A stretch of DNA of 64,000 nt. It comes from Macrobrachium rosenbergii (Eukaryota; Arthropoda; Malacostraca; Decapoda; Palaemonidae). The stretch is taken from contig NC_089753.1 in NCBI RefSeq assembly GCF_040412425.1, forward strand, positions 45,274,913 to 45,338,912, read 5' to 3'. Made by a program: the position numbers and the translations under genes. Below the pieces are notes generated by a model, which was not told where the DNA came from, did no database searches, and worked only from the letters and a program-made list of their open reading frames with translations. Shown piece by piece: positions 23,466-35,886 of this stretch (the first letter of the stretch is position 1; every line of letters starts with the position of its first letter).

Positions 23466-23564
23466 GTACAAAGCTTAGAGCTTTTGTCCAACTACTGTGG
23501 ACCTGTTCACTAAACTACTGCGAACAAGTCCGCAGTAGTTAGACGAAAGCTCTAAGCTTTGTAC
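23466..23564. repeat. Near-perfect 99-bp hairpin
   Basis: GTACAAAGCTTAGAGCTTTTG at 23466 (first bases shown) pairs with CGAAAGCTCTAAGCTTTGTAC ending at 23564. The inner parts ACTACTG...GTCCGCAGTAGT also pair, so each arm is about 36 bp around a 27-bp loop. TG-rich repeats precede it and CA/TA-rich repeats follow. Confidence 0.9.
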
Positions 23565-23732
23565 ATATACATACATTTCTGATACACTGTAAGTTTTATA
23601 ACACGTATTTCATCGTAGATCTGACCTCACATTTCTGATAAATACGAAATAGTACTTTTATAGTTCATATATACATATACGCATACATGTATGCACAAAT
23701 TTATATAATGTATATGTATATAAACATACGTT

Positions 23733-23786
23733 TTATATATATATATATATATATGTATTCACACACATATATGCACACACACACAC

Positions 23787-23842
<56 letters not shown>
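23733..23842. repeat. (TA)n/(CA)n cluster
   Basis: TA near 23733-23753, CA near 23776-23788 and TA from 23790 to 23842. Confidence 0.94.
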
Positions 23843-23847
<5 letters not shown>

Positions 23848-24235
23848 ATATTACTTTCCAAGCATAAAAGAATCCTAGAAAACACTGCGTGTATTCCATA
23901 GACTGAAGAACGGTCTCATCTTAAAATATGAGGAAAACTTCATACATATTGGAAACCGATAGACAGCTGGCTTTTAACAAAACGACGAGAAATTACTCCG
24001 TCGGATAAGGAGGCTCCGGAAGGAGGAGGAGGAGTCGGAGGAGTCGGAGGAGGAGGTATCAGGAAAGGGGGAGTCGGGGGAGGGGGTGTTGGCTTAAGAG
24101 AAAATGAGATGCTGTGCCTGCGGAAAATAATGGAATGGGAGAAGGGGAGGATGGGGGATGATAATGACGGTGAAGTAAAGAAGCAAACATAATGATCCAG
24201 AAAATTGAAGCAATATATCAATGTGATATGTGAAC

Positions 24236-24236
<1 letters not shown>
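23843..24236. other. Unique spacer with purine-rich block
   Basis: A GGAGGAGG/GGGGGAG-rich stretch lies at about 24008-24090. A 93-codon minus-strand frame across it is Pro/Ser-rich because of this composition; not considered a gene. Confidence 0.6.

Positions 24237-24289
<53 letters not shown>
24237..24289. repeat. (CT)n microsatellite
   Basis: About 53 bp of pure CT. Confidence 0.97.
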
Positions 24290-24295
<6 letters not shown>

Positions 24296-24363
24296 TAGGT
24301 AATAACGGTAACTGGGAGGGAGCGCCATAATAGAGAAATACAATAACAATCGCAATAATTCGC

Positions 24364-24604
24364 CCCTAGTTTGACGAACTGGCGTAAGCCATTTTTTCCC
24401 CACTCGGAGAAAATGGGCTTCGAAGATTTTGATATTATTCATATCTTCTAATTAGCTCATCTTTTGAGGAAACTTGCTTTGAAAATCTGACGGCACAGAC
24501 AGCTGAAGTTTTGACGTGTTACAGAATATCAAGCACTGAGTCACTTTGGCTGGAAAACTCGAAACTTAAAAAAAAATGGGTTACGCCAGTTCGTCAAAAC
24601 AGGG
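24364..24604. repeat. MITE-like element with 34-bp terminal inverted repeats
   Basis: The left end CCCTAGTTTTGACGAACTGG-like sequence (24364-24397) and the right end (24571-24604) are reverse complements with about three mismatches; both contain GACGAACTGGCGTAA. The 170-bp centre has no coding capacity. A convincing target-site duplication is not seen. Confidence 0.78.
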
Positions 24605-24877
24605 ATGAATTATAATAATGATATTTATAACAATAAAAATGAAAAGTGTTTTGAAAGCATTGGTAAAGTAATAATTCATGTTCCCTGCCGAGAACTGACG
24701 TTGCTTTTATCAAGCATCGCGACTGATGAAACGTTAAAAAAAACACCCTTAAGGTTCTTGCATAAGTGAATGTCTTTGACAATTTGCTACCAATAAGCTA
24801 TATTTCTAGGATGCAAATGCCCCCTTAAAGCAGCTGTTTTTTTAGCATTAATTTTGGTCAAACCTGTTACAAAAGAA

Positions 24878-25281
24878 ACCTTTATCCATAGGTCTGCATG
24901 AAGATAGGTCGCCAGTCTGTCCGTCTGATTTCAGTGACTCAAATACCCTTTAAGAGGAGTTGGTTGATATCTTTAACAGCCATTAATTACAAAGATTCCC
25001 GAATTTCCCATTTAGCGTGAAGTCAGACCAAACTAAACAAGTCAGTGAGAAAGAGATTTGTGAATAAAAGCAAAGTTAAAATAAAGATGAGAAAGAGAGT
25101 TAAAATTAATTAAGAAGTGATTAAGTAAAATAGAACTTCCGTAAATTGTAATTTTTACTTTATTTTTCAAATGTTATTCAAATGAAATATGTGATTCTAC
25201 TAAATAAAATTCTGTTAAAAGAAATTATACCAAATTTGAAGGAGTGGAACTAATGAAATGTGAAATTTTAAAAATGCATTA

Positions 25282-25362
<81 letters not shown>

Positions 25363-25764
25363 CTTTATCCATAGGTCTGCATGAAGATGGGTCGCCAGTC
25401 TGTCCGTCTGATTTCAGTGACTCAAATACCCTTTAAGAGGAGTTGGTCGGTATCTTTAACAGCCATTAATTATAAAGATTCCCGAAATTCCCCTTTAGCG
25501 TGAAGTCAGATCAAACTAAACACGTCAGTGAGAAAGAGATTTGTGAATAAAAGCAAAGTTAAAATAAAGATGAGAAAGAGAGTTAAAATTAATTAAGAAG
25601 TGATTAAGTAAAATAGAACTTCCGTAAATTGTAATTTTTACTTTATTTCTCAAATGTTATTCAAACTAAATACGTGATTTTACTAAATAAAATTCTGTTA
25701 AAAGAAATTTTACCAAATTTGAAGGAATGGAACTAATGAAATGTGAAATTTTAAAAATGCATTA

Positions 25765-25829
<65 letters not shown>
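24878..25829. repeat. 483-bp tandem duplication linked by (AAT)n
   Basis: Copy 1 (24878-25284) and copy 2 (25361-25765) are direct repeats with only a few mismatches. Both begin ACCTTTATCCATAGGTCTGC and end AAAATGCATTAAATAATAAT. Each is followed by an (AAT)n array (25285-25360 and 25766-25828). A third copy starts at 25829 and decays after about 35 bp. The layout suggests a retroposon with an (AAT)n tail or slippage-based unequal exchange at the AAT arrays. Confidence 0.93.
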
Positions 25830-25830
<1 letters not shown>

Positions 25831-26005
25831 CTTTATTTATAGGTTTGCATAAAGATAGGTCATGCTAATCAATGTTGCCAAGGCACAGACGCTTAGCGGA
25901 ACAGTCCCTTTATTTGAGTCCAAAGAGTCGGATTATTTAAGGTTTGCTGCTATCGCAAGGTGCGGTGAACTTAAAGTAATGGCGTCCTCGTTTTTCTGTG
26001 GAGGC

Positions 26006-26008
<3 letters not shown>

Positions 26009-26074
<66 letters not shown>
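26009..26074. repeat. (AAT)n microsatellite
   Basis: About 66 bp of AAT/TAA, the last of three AAT arrays in this cluster. Confidence 0.97.
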
Positions 26075-26075
<1 letters not shown>

Positions 26076-26895
26076 GTTATTTCTAACCTGAATTCATATA
26101 CATTTAAAAAAAAGTGATGCCAATCGGCTACAATTCTGACTCATTATTTTAAAAAATTTACAGAAAAAAATACAATTATCACAAGCGAAGTGGGAATGCA
26201 ACCCTCTGTGTACCTTACCAATAAGCATAAAATATTTTGAATCCTTATGCTCCAGGTTGTAACAGCCTTTTGCTTTTGTATACGTTGTGTTTCAAAGGTT
26301 ATGAGGCTTTTGTGCCAATTACAAAAAAAAAATCACAAATCACGTGAATCATTGCTTTGGAAGACCGTGAACCACCGCCATGGCTGAGCAATTCTTACCC
26401 GCTTCCCCCAACCCCCAGGCAACCCATACACCAAAATGGCCCTTTATTCATCCCCTGATTTCTCCAAAAAATAAACACTTTGCCAATGACGAGAGCCATC
26501 TCCAGTCACATTTTCGCTGAAAAAAAAGCACTGCCACCTTGCCAGAAGTAAAAATAAAACATATATGCTGGAGAATGGCTATCAGTGTGAATATGCACAT
26601 AAATATAAATTACATCTATACGTTTGCATATAAAAGATATGAGCAACGGTGCTCAAAATGGGTAAGTAATTCAACTATTGTCCATTTTCCCTTGGTCTTT
26701 ATGCGCTTTCGTTTATTCGTAAGCATGGCTGGTAACATCTGCATCGTCTGTAATGGTACAACGACGATTGAAATTTTAATATATACATCTGCAACTACAC
26801 TCTACACACCTGTCAAAAAAAAGTGACTCAGGTTGATAGTCATTGATGAAAATGCCCGTTGGGACACAGCACGTTATGAGATACTTTTTAGCGCA
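26075..26895. other. Unique DNA, no gene recognised
   Basis: A 95-codon frame (26539-26826) has no known domain. Nothing else is seen. Confidence 0.5.
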
Positions 26896-26907
26896 TTATT
26901 ATTATTA

Positions 26908-26968
<61 letters not shown>

Positions 26969-27060
26969 TGAAGATAAGCCCACAGGCCCCATTGACCTGA
27001 AATTCAAGCTTTCAAAGAATATGGTGTTCATTCGAAAGAAGCAACAGAAGATAATGGAAA
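26896..27060 (-). mobile_element. LINE 3'-end remnant with (TTA)n tail
   Basis: On the minus strand this reads CACCATATTCTTTGAAAGC, TTGAATTTCAGGTCAATGGG and GGGCTTATCTTCAG, then (AAT)n (plus-strand TTA at 26896-26966). This is the same 3' end as the LINE at 60990-61740 but lacks coding sequence, so it is 5'-truncated. Confidence 0.8.
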
Positions 27061-27340
27061 ATACACGTGGTTATGAATTGATTTACGTAGTATGTATGGC
27101 ATAATAATAAATGAAAAGTGAGAAATGTGCAGATACACATAAGGAGTGGTAAAAGGATTAGTGTGGTTGAGATGTAGCAAAGTGTTTTGAGATGGTTTGG
27201 CCAAGCAGAGAGAATGGAGGATGGTAGGCTGGTGAAAAGGGTGTACAATTCACAAGTGTTAAGATGAAGGGGGAGGGGAGTCAAAAACCTAGAAAAGGAG
27301 GGATAAACAGTATGAAAGAAGTACTGGGAAGTATGAATTT
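27061..27340 (+). pseudogene. LINE RT C-terminal fragment
   Basis: The plus strand encodes QSVLRWFGQAERMEDGRLVK followed by RVYNSQVL, the conserved tail region of a non-LTR pol (SVLRWFGHxxRM...VYxSxV), then a stop and a G-rich stretch. It is related to the fragments at 8160-8778 and 16631-17241. It lacks the RT catalytic core. Confidence 0.75.
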
Positions 27341-27414
27341 GGAAGTGATCAATGTCCTTTCTCTTCTCAGAAACCGCCCATGTAAAAGGAACTGCTTAAT
27401 TATTACAAAAAATA

Positions 27415-27417
<3 letters not shown>

Positions 27418-27472
<55 letters not shown>
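27418..27472. repeat. (TA)n microsatellite
   Basis: About 55 bp of TA. Confidence 0.96.
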
Positions 27473-27474
<2 letters not shown>

Positions 27475-27954
27475 AACAAGTTTACATGCATAATACACAC
27501 ATACCCTATAACATACAGGGAGGGACACTCTCACTAGAACACCATTATACTCAAAACTAAGTCTTCACAACTTTCACACCTATATTGCGCTTAGTCTTGT
27601 CCCAAACGAACGAAGAATTTCTGACCTGAGGAGACGGACGATTACAGAAATTTTAACCTTTATCAAACCGTCTTCTTCCGCAGACATGATGACCCTAAAC
27701 CCGAGCCAAGTCATTCGTATCCGGAAACGGCAGGTGAGGATAAACAGAAATCATTTTTGTGGACCTATAAAAATCACCTGTTAGTGACTCCACTCGAAAC
27801 GAACATTACAATTGGCCTAAGCTTTAAGGGTGAGTTTCCTAAGGTAGTGTTAAACAGCTTCCGACCGTATCGCTCGTCGCTCGACTGCACACCTGTAGTA
27901 CAGACATTCACTTGATTTTCTGGTTGTAACAGGAGACTAAACAGGTGCACGCGT

Positions 27955-27956
<2 letters not shown>
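27473..27956. other. Unique DNA, nothing recognised
   Basis: About 480 bp of balanced composition; no frame over 60 codons with known features. Confidence 0.55.

Positions 27957-28018
<62 letters not shown>
27957..28018. repeat. (CT)n microsatellite
   Basis: About 60 bp of pure CT. Confidence 0.97.
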
Positions 28019-28022
<4 letters not shown>

Positions 28023-28382
28023 GAAAACCCAAAAGTGATGTAAGCATACTAATGAAACGCAGTCAAGGCATGATAAAATATCTGTCATGGTAACCTTCTA
28101 CGGGGCTGATACGAGAACAGTGAAATATGAGGTACCTTTACACCAAGGACAAAACGAAAAACCTAAAGTTATTTAGGAGAAAGTCATACAAAAAAAATTA
28201 TGTAACACTAATAAATCCACAGAAGTAATAAAACAAACATTAAATGTGACAGAGTCAGTTATACTCGAGTCCATTATATAATCAAATGAAAAAAAGTGTT
28301 TCATGTTCGTGAGAATGAAGGCAAACAGGATAGAAGGTAAACTGATGGCTTTGAGTTGGTTCATCGACTTAAAATAAAATAA

Positions 28383-28384
<2 letters not shown>
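28019..28384. other. Unique DNA, nothing recognised
   Basis: About 365 bp between CT and AAT arrays; no supported gene. Confidence 0.55.
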
Positions 28385-28829
<445 letters not shown>

Positions 28830-28830
<1 letters not shown>

Positions 28831-29267
28831 GAGGAATATTATCCGCAATAATATTAGATCAAGGAATTTTAAACTGTATACACCCGTTTACGCTCATTGA
28901 TTTTGAGAGCTGAACAGACTCTCTAAGAGATCTCAGGAAAGGCTTTTGTATATTTACATAACAAACATTATCTCAGTCCTCCCTCTATTGCACTGTTCAC
29001 GCAATTGTACGATCTGAGGATAATGACAATGATAAACGAAAGAGGAACATTTGTTCTCTCTCACTGACGTCATTACAACATCGCTGTTGCCGACAGAATT
29101 GGCGTTAGGGTACACCGCCAATATTAACTAGCTGATAACCTAGGCAATTTCTATATTCATGGTGAGCTCTATGAAAAATTATCCATTAACGTGACTCACC
29201 ATAAAATATAGGCGTTATGAAATGGGTCACAGCCAACACTCGGTTATGTAAATACATGCATACAATG

Positions 29268-29269
<2 letters not shown>
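28830..29269. other. Unique DNA, nothing recognised
   Basis: About 440 bp with no repeat or gene that I can support. Confidence 0.55.
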
Positions 29270-29360
<91 letters not shown>

Positions 29361-29361
29361 C
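29270..29361. repeat. (TA)n microsatellite
   Basis: About 90 bp of TA with one phase change near 29334. Confidence 0.96.
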
Positions 29362-29484
29362 AAAAATCCCCATCAAAACATCGATAAATACATAAATTAT
29401 AAGACAAATAATAACAAGGAATAGACACAGCTCATACCTCGACCCTGCAGGACTAATAAGATTAAACGCACATGTATATACAGT

Positions 29485-29486
<2 letters not shown>

Positions 29487-29553
<67 letters not shown>
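29487..29553. repeat. (TA)n microsatellite
   Basis: About 67 bp of TA. Confidence 0.96.
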
Positions 29554-29560
<7 letters not shown>

Positions 29561-29700
29561 ATAAAGAAAACAGTTCCAACACTAAACACTAAAACAACCT
29601 CTGTATAATTGTTTATTGCTTAACCCTTTTGCTTAAGTTCTCCTTTCTTTCGTTCTTTCTTGGTTTTGCTGGGCTCTTGAAATAATTTATATATACTGTG

Positions 29701-29905
<205 letters not shown>

Positions 29906-30039
29906 CAAAGAATCGGTTCTGGGTATGCAGAGTGCTTGTGGATAATGCGACAACAAAATAAAGATCTTAGGAGAGAAAGAAAATGCAACGGAAGAACAGG
30001 GAAAGTCTCGATCGTGTAATAGTTTAAAGGGGAGCAATC

Positions 30040-30640
30040 AAGTGCGAGAGTAAACTGAAGGAGTTAATGGACAGACAAATTGTAGAGTAAAAAAGGCAAA
30101 TAGAGAGATGCTACCCGAAGGTAGTGCAATTCTGTTAGTGAAGTGATTAACCCGAAAAGCTGTTGAGGTAGATCTGGATGATTTATGAGTGGAAGGAATT
30201 AGTGTAAGTTAGAGAATGAGTGCTGAAGCGACTGTCCATAATTTAAAGGTTGAAGAATGCAAAACAACCATGAACTAATGAAACTACAAGTGATATGCTC
30301 GAGTAATGTGATGAGAAGGTAACAGAGTGGTTGGTCAGGGCGTATAGAACGTGTCAAGGGAGTAAAATTCCAAAGCAACGGTTGAAAGCAATGATGATTA
30401 TTATCTTGAAGGGAAAAGTTATAATGGAGGCAATGCGTAGAATAATAAAAGCATAAATGAACGACATTTACATGACATGATCACATAGAAAGGATAGAAG
30501 GCGGTGATCAGGTGAAGAGGACGTATAATTGGGACGAGGTCTAAGGACACAGGAGATGGAAACTAAGAAAGTACTGGTCTGATAATGAAGCAGAGGACTT
30601 GAACATTAGTAAGATCTTCAGTACATGTGAGACAGGTAGG
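30040..30640 (+). pseudogene. LINE reverse transcriptase N-terminal fragment
   Basis: The plus strand reads, with stops, KVTEWLVRAYRTCQGSKIP followed by LKAMMIIILKGK, matching the ESVTEWLVRVCRVCQG...P..W.KAIIVPLYKGKG pattern at the start of the RT domain of an arthropod LINE. Upstream sequence is decayed. It is 5' relative to the C-terminal fragments elsewhere in the window and could belong to the same family. The palm YxDD motif is absent. Confidence 0.7.
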
Positions 30641-30660
30641 TAGCTGGAATATACAAACTG

Positions 30661-30968
30661 GAATATAAAATTTAAGCCATAGGCCAAGCTATGGGACCTA
30701 TGAAGTCATTCAGCGCTGAAAAGGAAACTGAGAGTAAAGGAGTTTTTGAAGGTGTAACAGGAGGAAAACCTCGCAGTTACACCATGAAACAATTATTGTT
30801 AGGAGCGGGTGGAAAGTAAGATGGAAGAAAGGAGGTACGGAAAAAGGAATGAAAGGGGTTGCAACTAGGGGCCGATGGGACGCTGCAAAAAGCCTCAAAT
30901 GAAGCCTACAGCTCACCGCGTGAGATGCACTGATAGCACAACCCCCTCCCCCCACCCCCGCCATACGG
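30661..30968 (+). mobile_element. SINE-like dispersed repeat
   Basis: It contains AGGCCAAGCTATGGGACCTA, TCATTCAGCGCTGAAAAGGA, a GTGTAACAGGAGGAAAACCTC box, GGGGTTGCAACTAGGGGCCG and CTCACCGCGTGAGATGCAC, and ends in a C-rich tract near 30968. From memory this module order is a very common decapod repeat of about 300 bp. No second copy occurs here to prove the borders. Short minus-strand frames across it are not considered genes. Confidence 0.6.
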
Positions 30969-31571
30969 GGACAGATGAGTAGTGAACCGTTTGCGTAGGT
31001 TTATGAAGTGGTTGACGCTGTGGAAATCTTCTGAACATGAATTCAGCCTTGGCTCATCTGCTAAAGAAAGAATATTCTTCTGAACCCGCGGCATGAGATG
31101 AGACAGGCCATCCTTCGAAAAATCAGGAGCTGTATTATTGATGCTCGGAAAGGAGAAAAGGAAAAGCTACGCTAAATATTCTTGCAAGGATTGCTAACAG
31201 TGAAAAAAGTTGTAATAATTGGGATGTAGAAAATATAAATGGAAAGAAATCCCCTGAAATTGTAAAGACAGACTCGGCAATTTGAATGACTTAATCTCTC
31301 GTTGATAAAGGATTAAGATATTCGTATAATTTACCAGCGGGTAACAAATTCTAATCCTGAAGTGAATAAAATAGGAAAAGAGCGCCCCAAACAACCGACT
31401 GTTATAGGTGTTCGTTATCTCTACGAGCGTGAGCGTGATACGCGATGATTTATTCTCTGCCACATGAGGTGCCTCGGTAATTAGATCAGCACACAAACGC
31501 GCACACAAATATACATACATACATAAACACACATATGTACATACATATATTTGTACACACATATTTATATG

Positions 31572-31576
<5 letters not shown>
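30969..31576. other. Unique DNA, nothing recognised
   Basis: About 600 bp without repeats or a supported gene; the 161-codon minus-strand frame here runs into the TA/CA tract and has no known domain. Confidence 0.5.

Positions 31577-31627
<51 letters not shown>
31577..31627. repeat. (TA)n microsatellite
   Basis: About 50 bp of TA, with CA/TACA-rich flanks from 31500. Confidence 0.96.
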
Positions 31628-32190
<563 letters not shown>

Positions 32191-32489
32191 TATATAATAG
32201 ATGTATATATATACACATACATACATACATACATAGGCGTGTGTGTATGTTTGTATGCACAAAACAAAATAATTACTACAGGAAAACTGAACTATGTATG
32301 CCGCCTGATACAACATCTGGCCTGATCACAGGCGCGTACAGAAACGTGGTACAATAAATACATATATGGTATTACACAGAGAAATAATAACTGCTTCGGT
32401 TGGATGGTGGCAGTGACCTTGTTAGCTGTACTGCCAGATAACTTACAATCAATAAATCAATGATTCTGTCAGGGCACGTAATCAGTAAT

Positions 32490-32533
32490 ATATATATATA
32501 ATATATATATATTATATATATATATATATATAA

Positions 32534-32600
<67 letters not shown>
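32490..32600. repeat. (TA)n microsatellite and poly-T
   Basis: An imperfect TA array followed by a T run at about 32599-32611. A short (AAT)n follows at 32688-32726. Confidence 0.93.
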
Positions 32601-32601
<1 letters not shown>

Positions 32602-32799
32602 TTTTTTTTTTTCTCTCTGATTATTTATTTGTTGTCTTCCTGGTTCTTTTCAACCTCTTTCACATATGAGCATTCTGTTGTATGGGCTTAATAATAATAA
32701 TAATGATAATAATAATAATTATAATAAACCAACTAAAGGAAATCATCACTTGAGCGGTTTCACTTCAGTAAGCCTTTTCCTCCTCCCATCACTAACTTA

Positions 32800-33300
32800 C
32801 ACTATGTTAGCCTAGCCAAGGCTAGACTAACATAGGCTAATGGATTCGATAGAGCCATGATAGACCACCCTGGAATTTACTAGGATAGCATGAGCCACTT
32901 TTATACTAACTCCAGTTAGCCAAACCTGGAATAACATTAGTTGGAAGACGCTAACTAACAAAGATTAGGTTAACCTAGGTTAAAACAGGCTTAATTTACC
33001 TCTTTTGGATAAGGCTCTTTACCCTGCATTAGCTATGCTAAGCTAAGTGACGTTAGCTTATATCATGCTAATCAACATTTGCCTAAACTAAGCTAACCTA
33101 GATTACTTTAAACTACGTTAACCTACATTAGCTTAGCATAGGCTATATCAGTTTACAATAATATAGCCTATGCTGCTGCTAACATAACAAGTACATGCAA
33201 ACATAGTTAGCCTAAGTTATGATAAGCTGAATTAGGCTAAGCTAAGTTAACTCACAATAATTTAGACTATGCTAACTTACATTAGCAGAACGCAGGCTAC
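32800..33300. repeat. Degenerate GCTAA/TTAGC-rich block
   Basis: Short words TTAGCCTA, GCTAAG, AACCTAG and AGGCTA recur on both strands for about 500 bp without fixed period. The words overlap the arthropod telomere repeat (TTAGG/CCTAA) only partly, and no run of that pentamer is present. It looks like a decayed low-order satellite. Confidence 0.7.
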
Positions 33301-33639
33301 ATGACTGTAAACTTATAAAATTTAAATTTAACAATATTTTGGTACCAAATAACTTAGAATTAAGACCAAACCTGCATTTTTGGGTACAAGTACTCCAATT
33401 ATGCTAAGTATGCGTGTGCAAACACATACCTATGTGTATATAAGTATATAAGTATGCTTGCTGATTTGTTCAAAGAGAGGAAGCTGTAAGTGTGGCAATT
33501 GTGAAAGGGAATGGGAAGAACAGAGAGTGACTGTATCTGAACTAGCAAGAAGGTGTAGAGCTCAGTCATGTCCAGCGCTTGTGTTTCTGGAAGGTTTTGG
33601 TGATATGCAAAAGAGTACAAATACGTTAGTTCCCGGACT

Positions 33640-34075
33640 GTACGGGTAAGATCAAGAACAACGTGAGAAAAAGTTGCAGTAATGGGTGTGTATGGGCCGG
33701 TGCTGGAAAGGAATGATTGTGAAAACATGAAAGGGTGGTGGAACTAGGTAATTTAAATGTAAAGGTAGTTGACAAAGGACGGGGTGTCATTGTGGTCAGG
33801 TAAGTACTTGCAGTCCTAGAGTAAATGAGAATAGAGAGTCTTGTAGAAATAAGTTTAGAAATGGAATGATTGTTAGAAATATATGGTTTTCAAAGAAAAT
33901 ATGCACAATGTGCATGTACACTTGGGAGAGAGAAAATGGTAAGGATGAGTTTAGTAGATTGTGTATTTGTTGAATTATGTATCAGTTCACAGCTGAAACA
34001 CCAAGCTGGTGGATATAACGGTAAGAGAAGGAGTGACTGGATGTATAACCGATCATTATCTGGTTAAAAGATAAG
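33640..34075 (+). pseudogene. LINE endonuclease-domain remnant
   Basis: The plus strand reads MGVYGPVLERNDCENMKGWW, matching the VYAPGxER...FW start of an APE-type endonuclease helix in LINE ORF2. After several stops come a LGERKW-like element and, near 33955-34070, DCVFVELCISSQ followed by a TDHYLV-type end in another frame, as in the family's DYVxVxxx...SDHxLV pattern. Many stops and frameshifts; inactive. The Asp-His pair of the second motif is recognisable only in a shifted frame. Confidence 0.6.
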
Positions 34076-34430
34076 TTAGATAAAAGTTCAGAGAACAGTA
34101 AGGCCCAAATGGATGATAAGAATAAGAATAAGAGTTGCTATACGAATAGATGCACCTCCTGTATTTCAGTTCTATCCTTCTCCATTCTTCCAGATTCAGC
34201 AAGTCCGAATCCGGAAGAAGGAAGGATACAGCTAAATTACGCGAGAGGCATCTGAGTGCGTGCATCTTGGTTGATATCAAAGATGCTGTAATGTAACAAC
34301 AGCAGTTAGCTGTGATATCAAGAACACTTGTGTAGAGTCAAGGTTATCTCAAACACTCCAAAGGAATTTATCTCATGCAGTTTCTGAGGCGATGCCAAAC
34401 GTTCACGATGGAGTGCCTCATTTCCGTAGT

Positions 34431-34612
34431 ATTCACCCAAATTTAACTGGAAAAATATATCCATAAGTTTCTTTTCCAAAATACATGTCATAAATGTGAT
34501 TCAGATATTTCTTTCCCAGACATTCACCCAAATTTAACTGGCATAAAATATTCAAAAGTTTCTTTTCCAGAATACATGTCATAAATGTAATTCAGATACT
34601 TCTCTCCCAGAT
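34431..34612. repeat. 91-bp tandem duplication
   Basis: ATTCACCCAAATTTAACTGG at 34431 recurs at 34522. Both copies continue with AAGTTTCTTTTCCA and ATACATGTCATAAATGT and end in a CCCAGA(C/T)ATT box. Confidence 0.9.
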
Positions 34613-35490
34613 ATTAAGCCGATTTCCGGTAAACATTTTCAGGGTTTCACGATAAAAATTACCTGACAAGATTATGCGTTAATTTGTTTCCTTGCAGTTT
34701 TCCAAGCTACTAATGATATTTCTGAGAGGGAGAGAGAGTGGAAAGTAGGGAGGTTACAACAAGGAAATAATATCTGATAAAATGACTGGCACCTTTCCAA
34801 GTAGAAACAGCCCCGGTACTGAGAGCGGAAATCGATTGAGACAAACTGTCCATTAGCTACCCGTAAGGTTACAAAAAAAAAAAAAAATAGTTTTCTGCCA
34901 TTACAGGACGACAACCTTATCCATAAGACTCCTTTGCCTATTTCACGAATCTGACCTCGAACCTTTACGAATTCGAGACCATACGAAATCATTGAGGGAT
35001 TGTCAGAAAGACTTGTCAAGTTTGTTACGGCTAACCGCGGCTCCGGAGGAACTTTAGCCTTCAAGAAAAATTTTGACGATCCTCGAAAATTTCAAATCAA
35101 GTCACCGACTTAATAAAGATCGTAGCAGTGCGTAAGTTACTCGTAAATAAATCGTAGCAACGTGAAAATTATTCACAGGTGGACCATAATGGTACGCAGG
35201 AACTTGCAGAGGGCTCTTAGATCCTGTCTCCCTGAGACAATACTCAAAGTTTGGATTCCAGTATTATTAGTCACTTGGCGTATTCGCCCAAGTGCTCACT
35301 GATTTTGACCTAAATGATCATCCTTTTAAGCGTTATGGCTTGTCTTAAAGGTAAATCTGATTAATATTTTATACTTTTAACGTTTTTAGATTGTGGCTGT
35401 TCTTGTCGGCGGAGTTCTTCTAAGTTGAGGGTGCTGTTGTTATAGAACTTGCAAGCGGAGTTCAAAATTCAAGAGGAAAAACATCGCCCA
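34613..35490. other. Unique DNA, nothing recognised
   Basis: A 130-codon minus-strand frame (35064-34672) has no domain that I recognise, contains a poly-A-derived Phe run, and lacks visible splice context. Confidence 0.5.
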
Positions 35491-35833
35491 GTCGACAATT
35501 TTCAACAACTAGAATTACACACAAAGAAATTTTCAACACCTAGAATTACGAACAAAGAAACTTTCAATAACTAGAATTACATAAAAAATTATCAACACCT
35601 AGAATTACTTACAAAGAAAACTTTCAACACCTAGAATTACTTACAAAGAAATTTTCAACACCTAGAATTATATACAAAGAAATTTTCAACACCTAGATTT
35701 ACATACAACAAAATTTTCAACACCTAGAATTACTTACAAACAAATTTCCAACGCCTAGAAATACATACAAACAAATTGCCACACCTAGAGTTACATACAA
35801 AGAAATTGCACAAAACTTCCACAAATAACCTAC

Positions 35834-35886
<53 letters not shown>

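Noticed and set aside
32800..33300. Interstitial telomere repeat (TTAGG)n
   Set aside because: No consecutive TTAGG or CCTAA units; the words are GCTAA/TAGCC variants without period.
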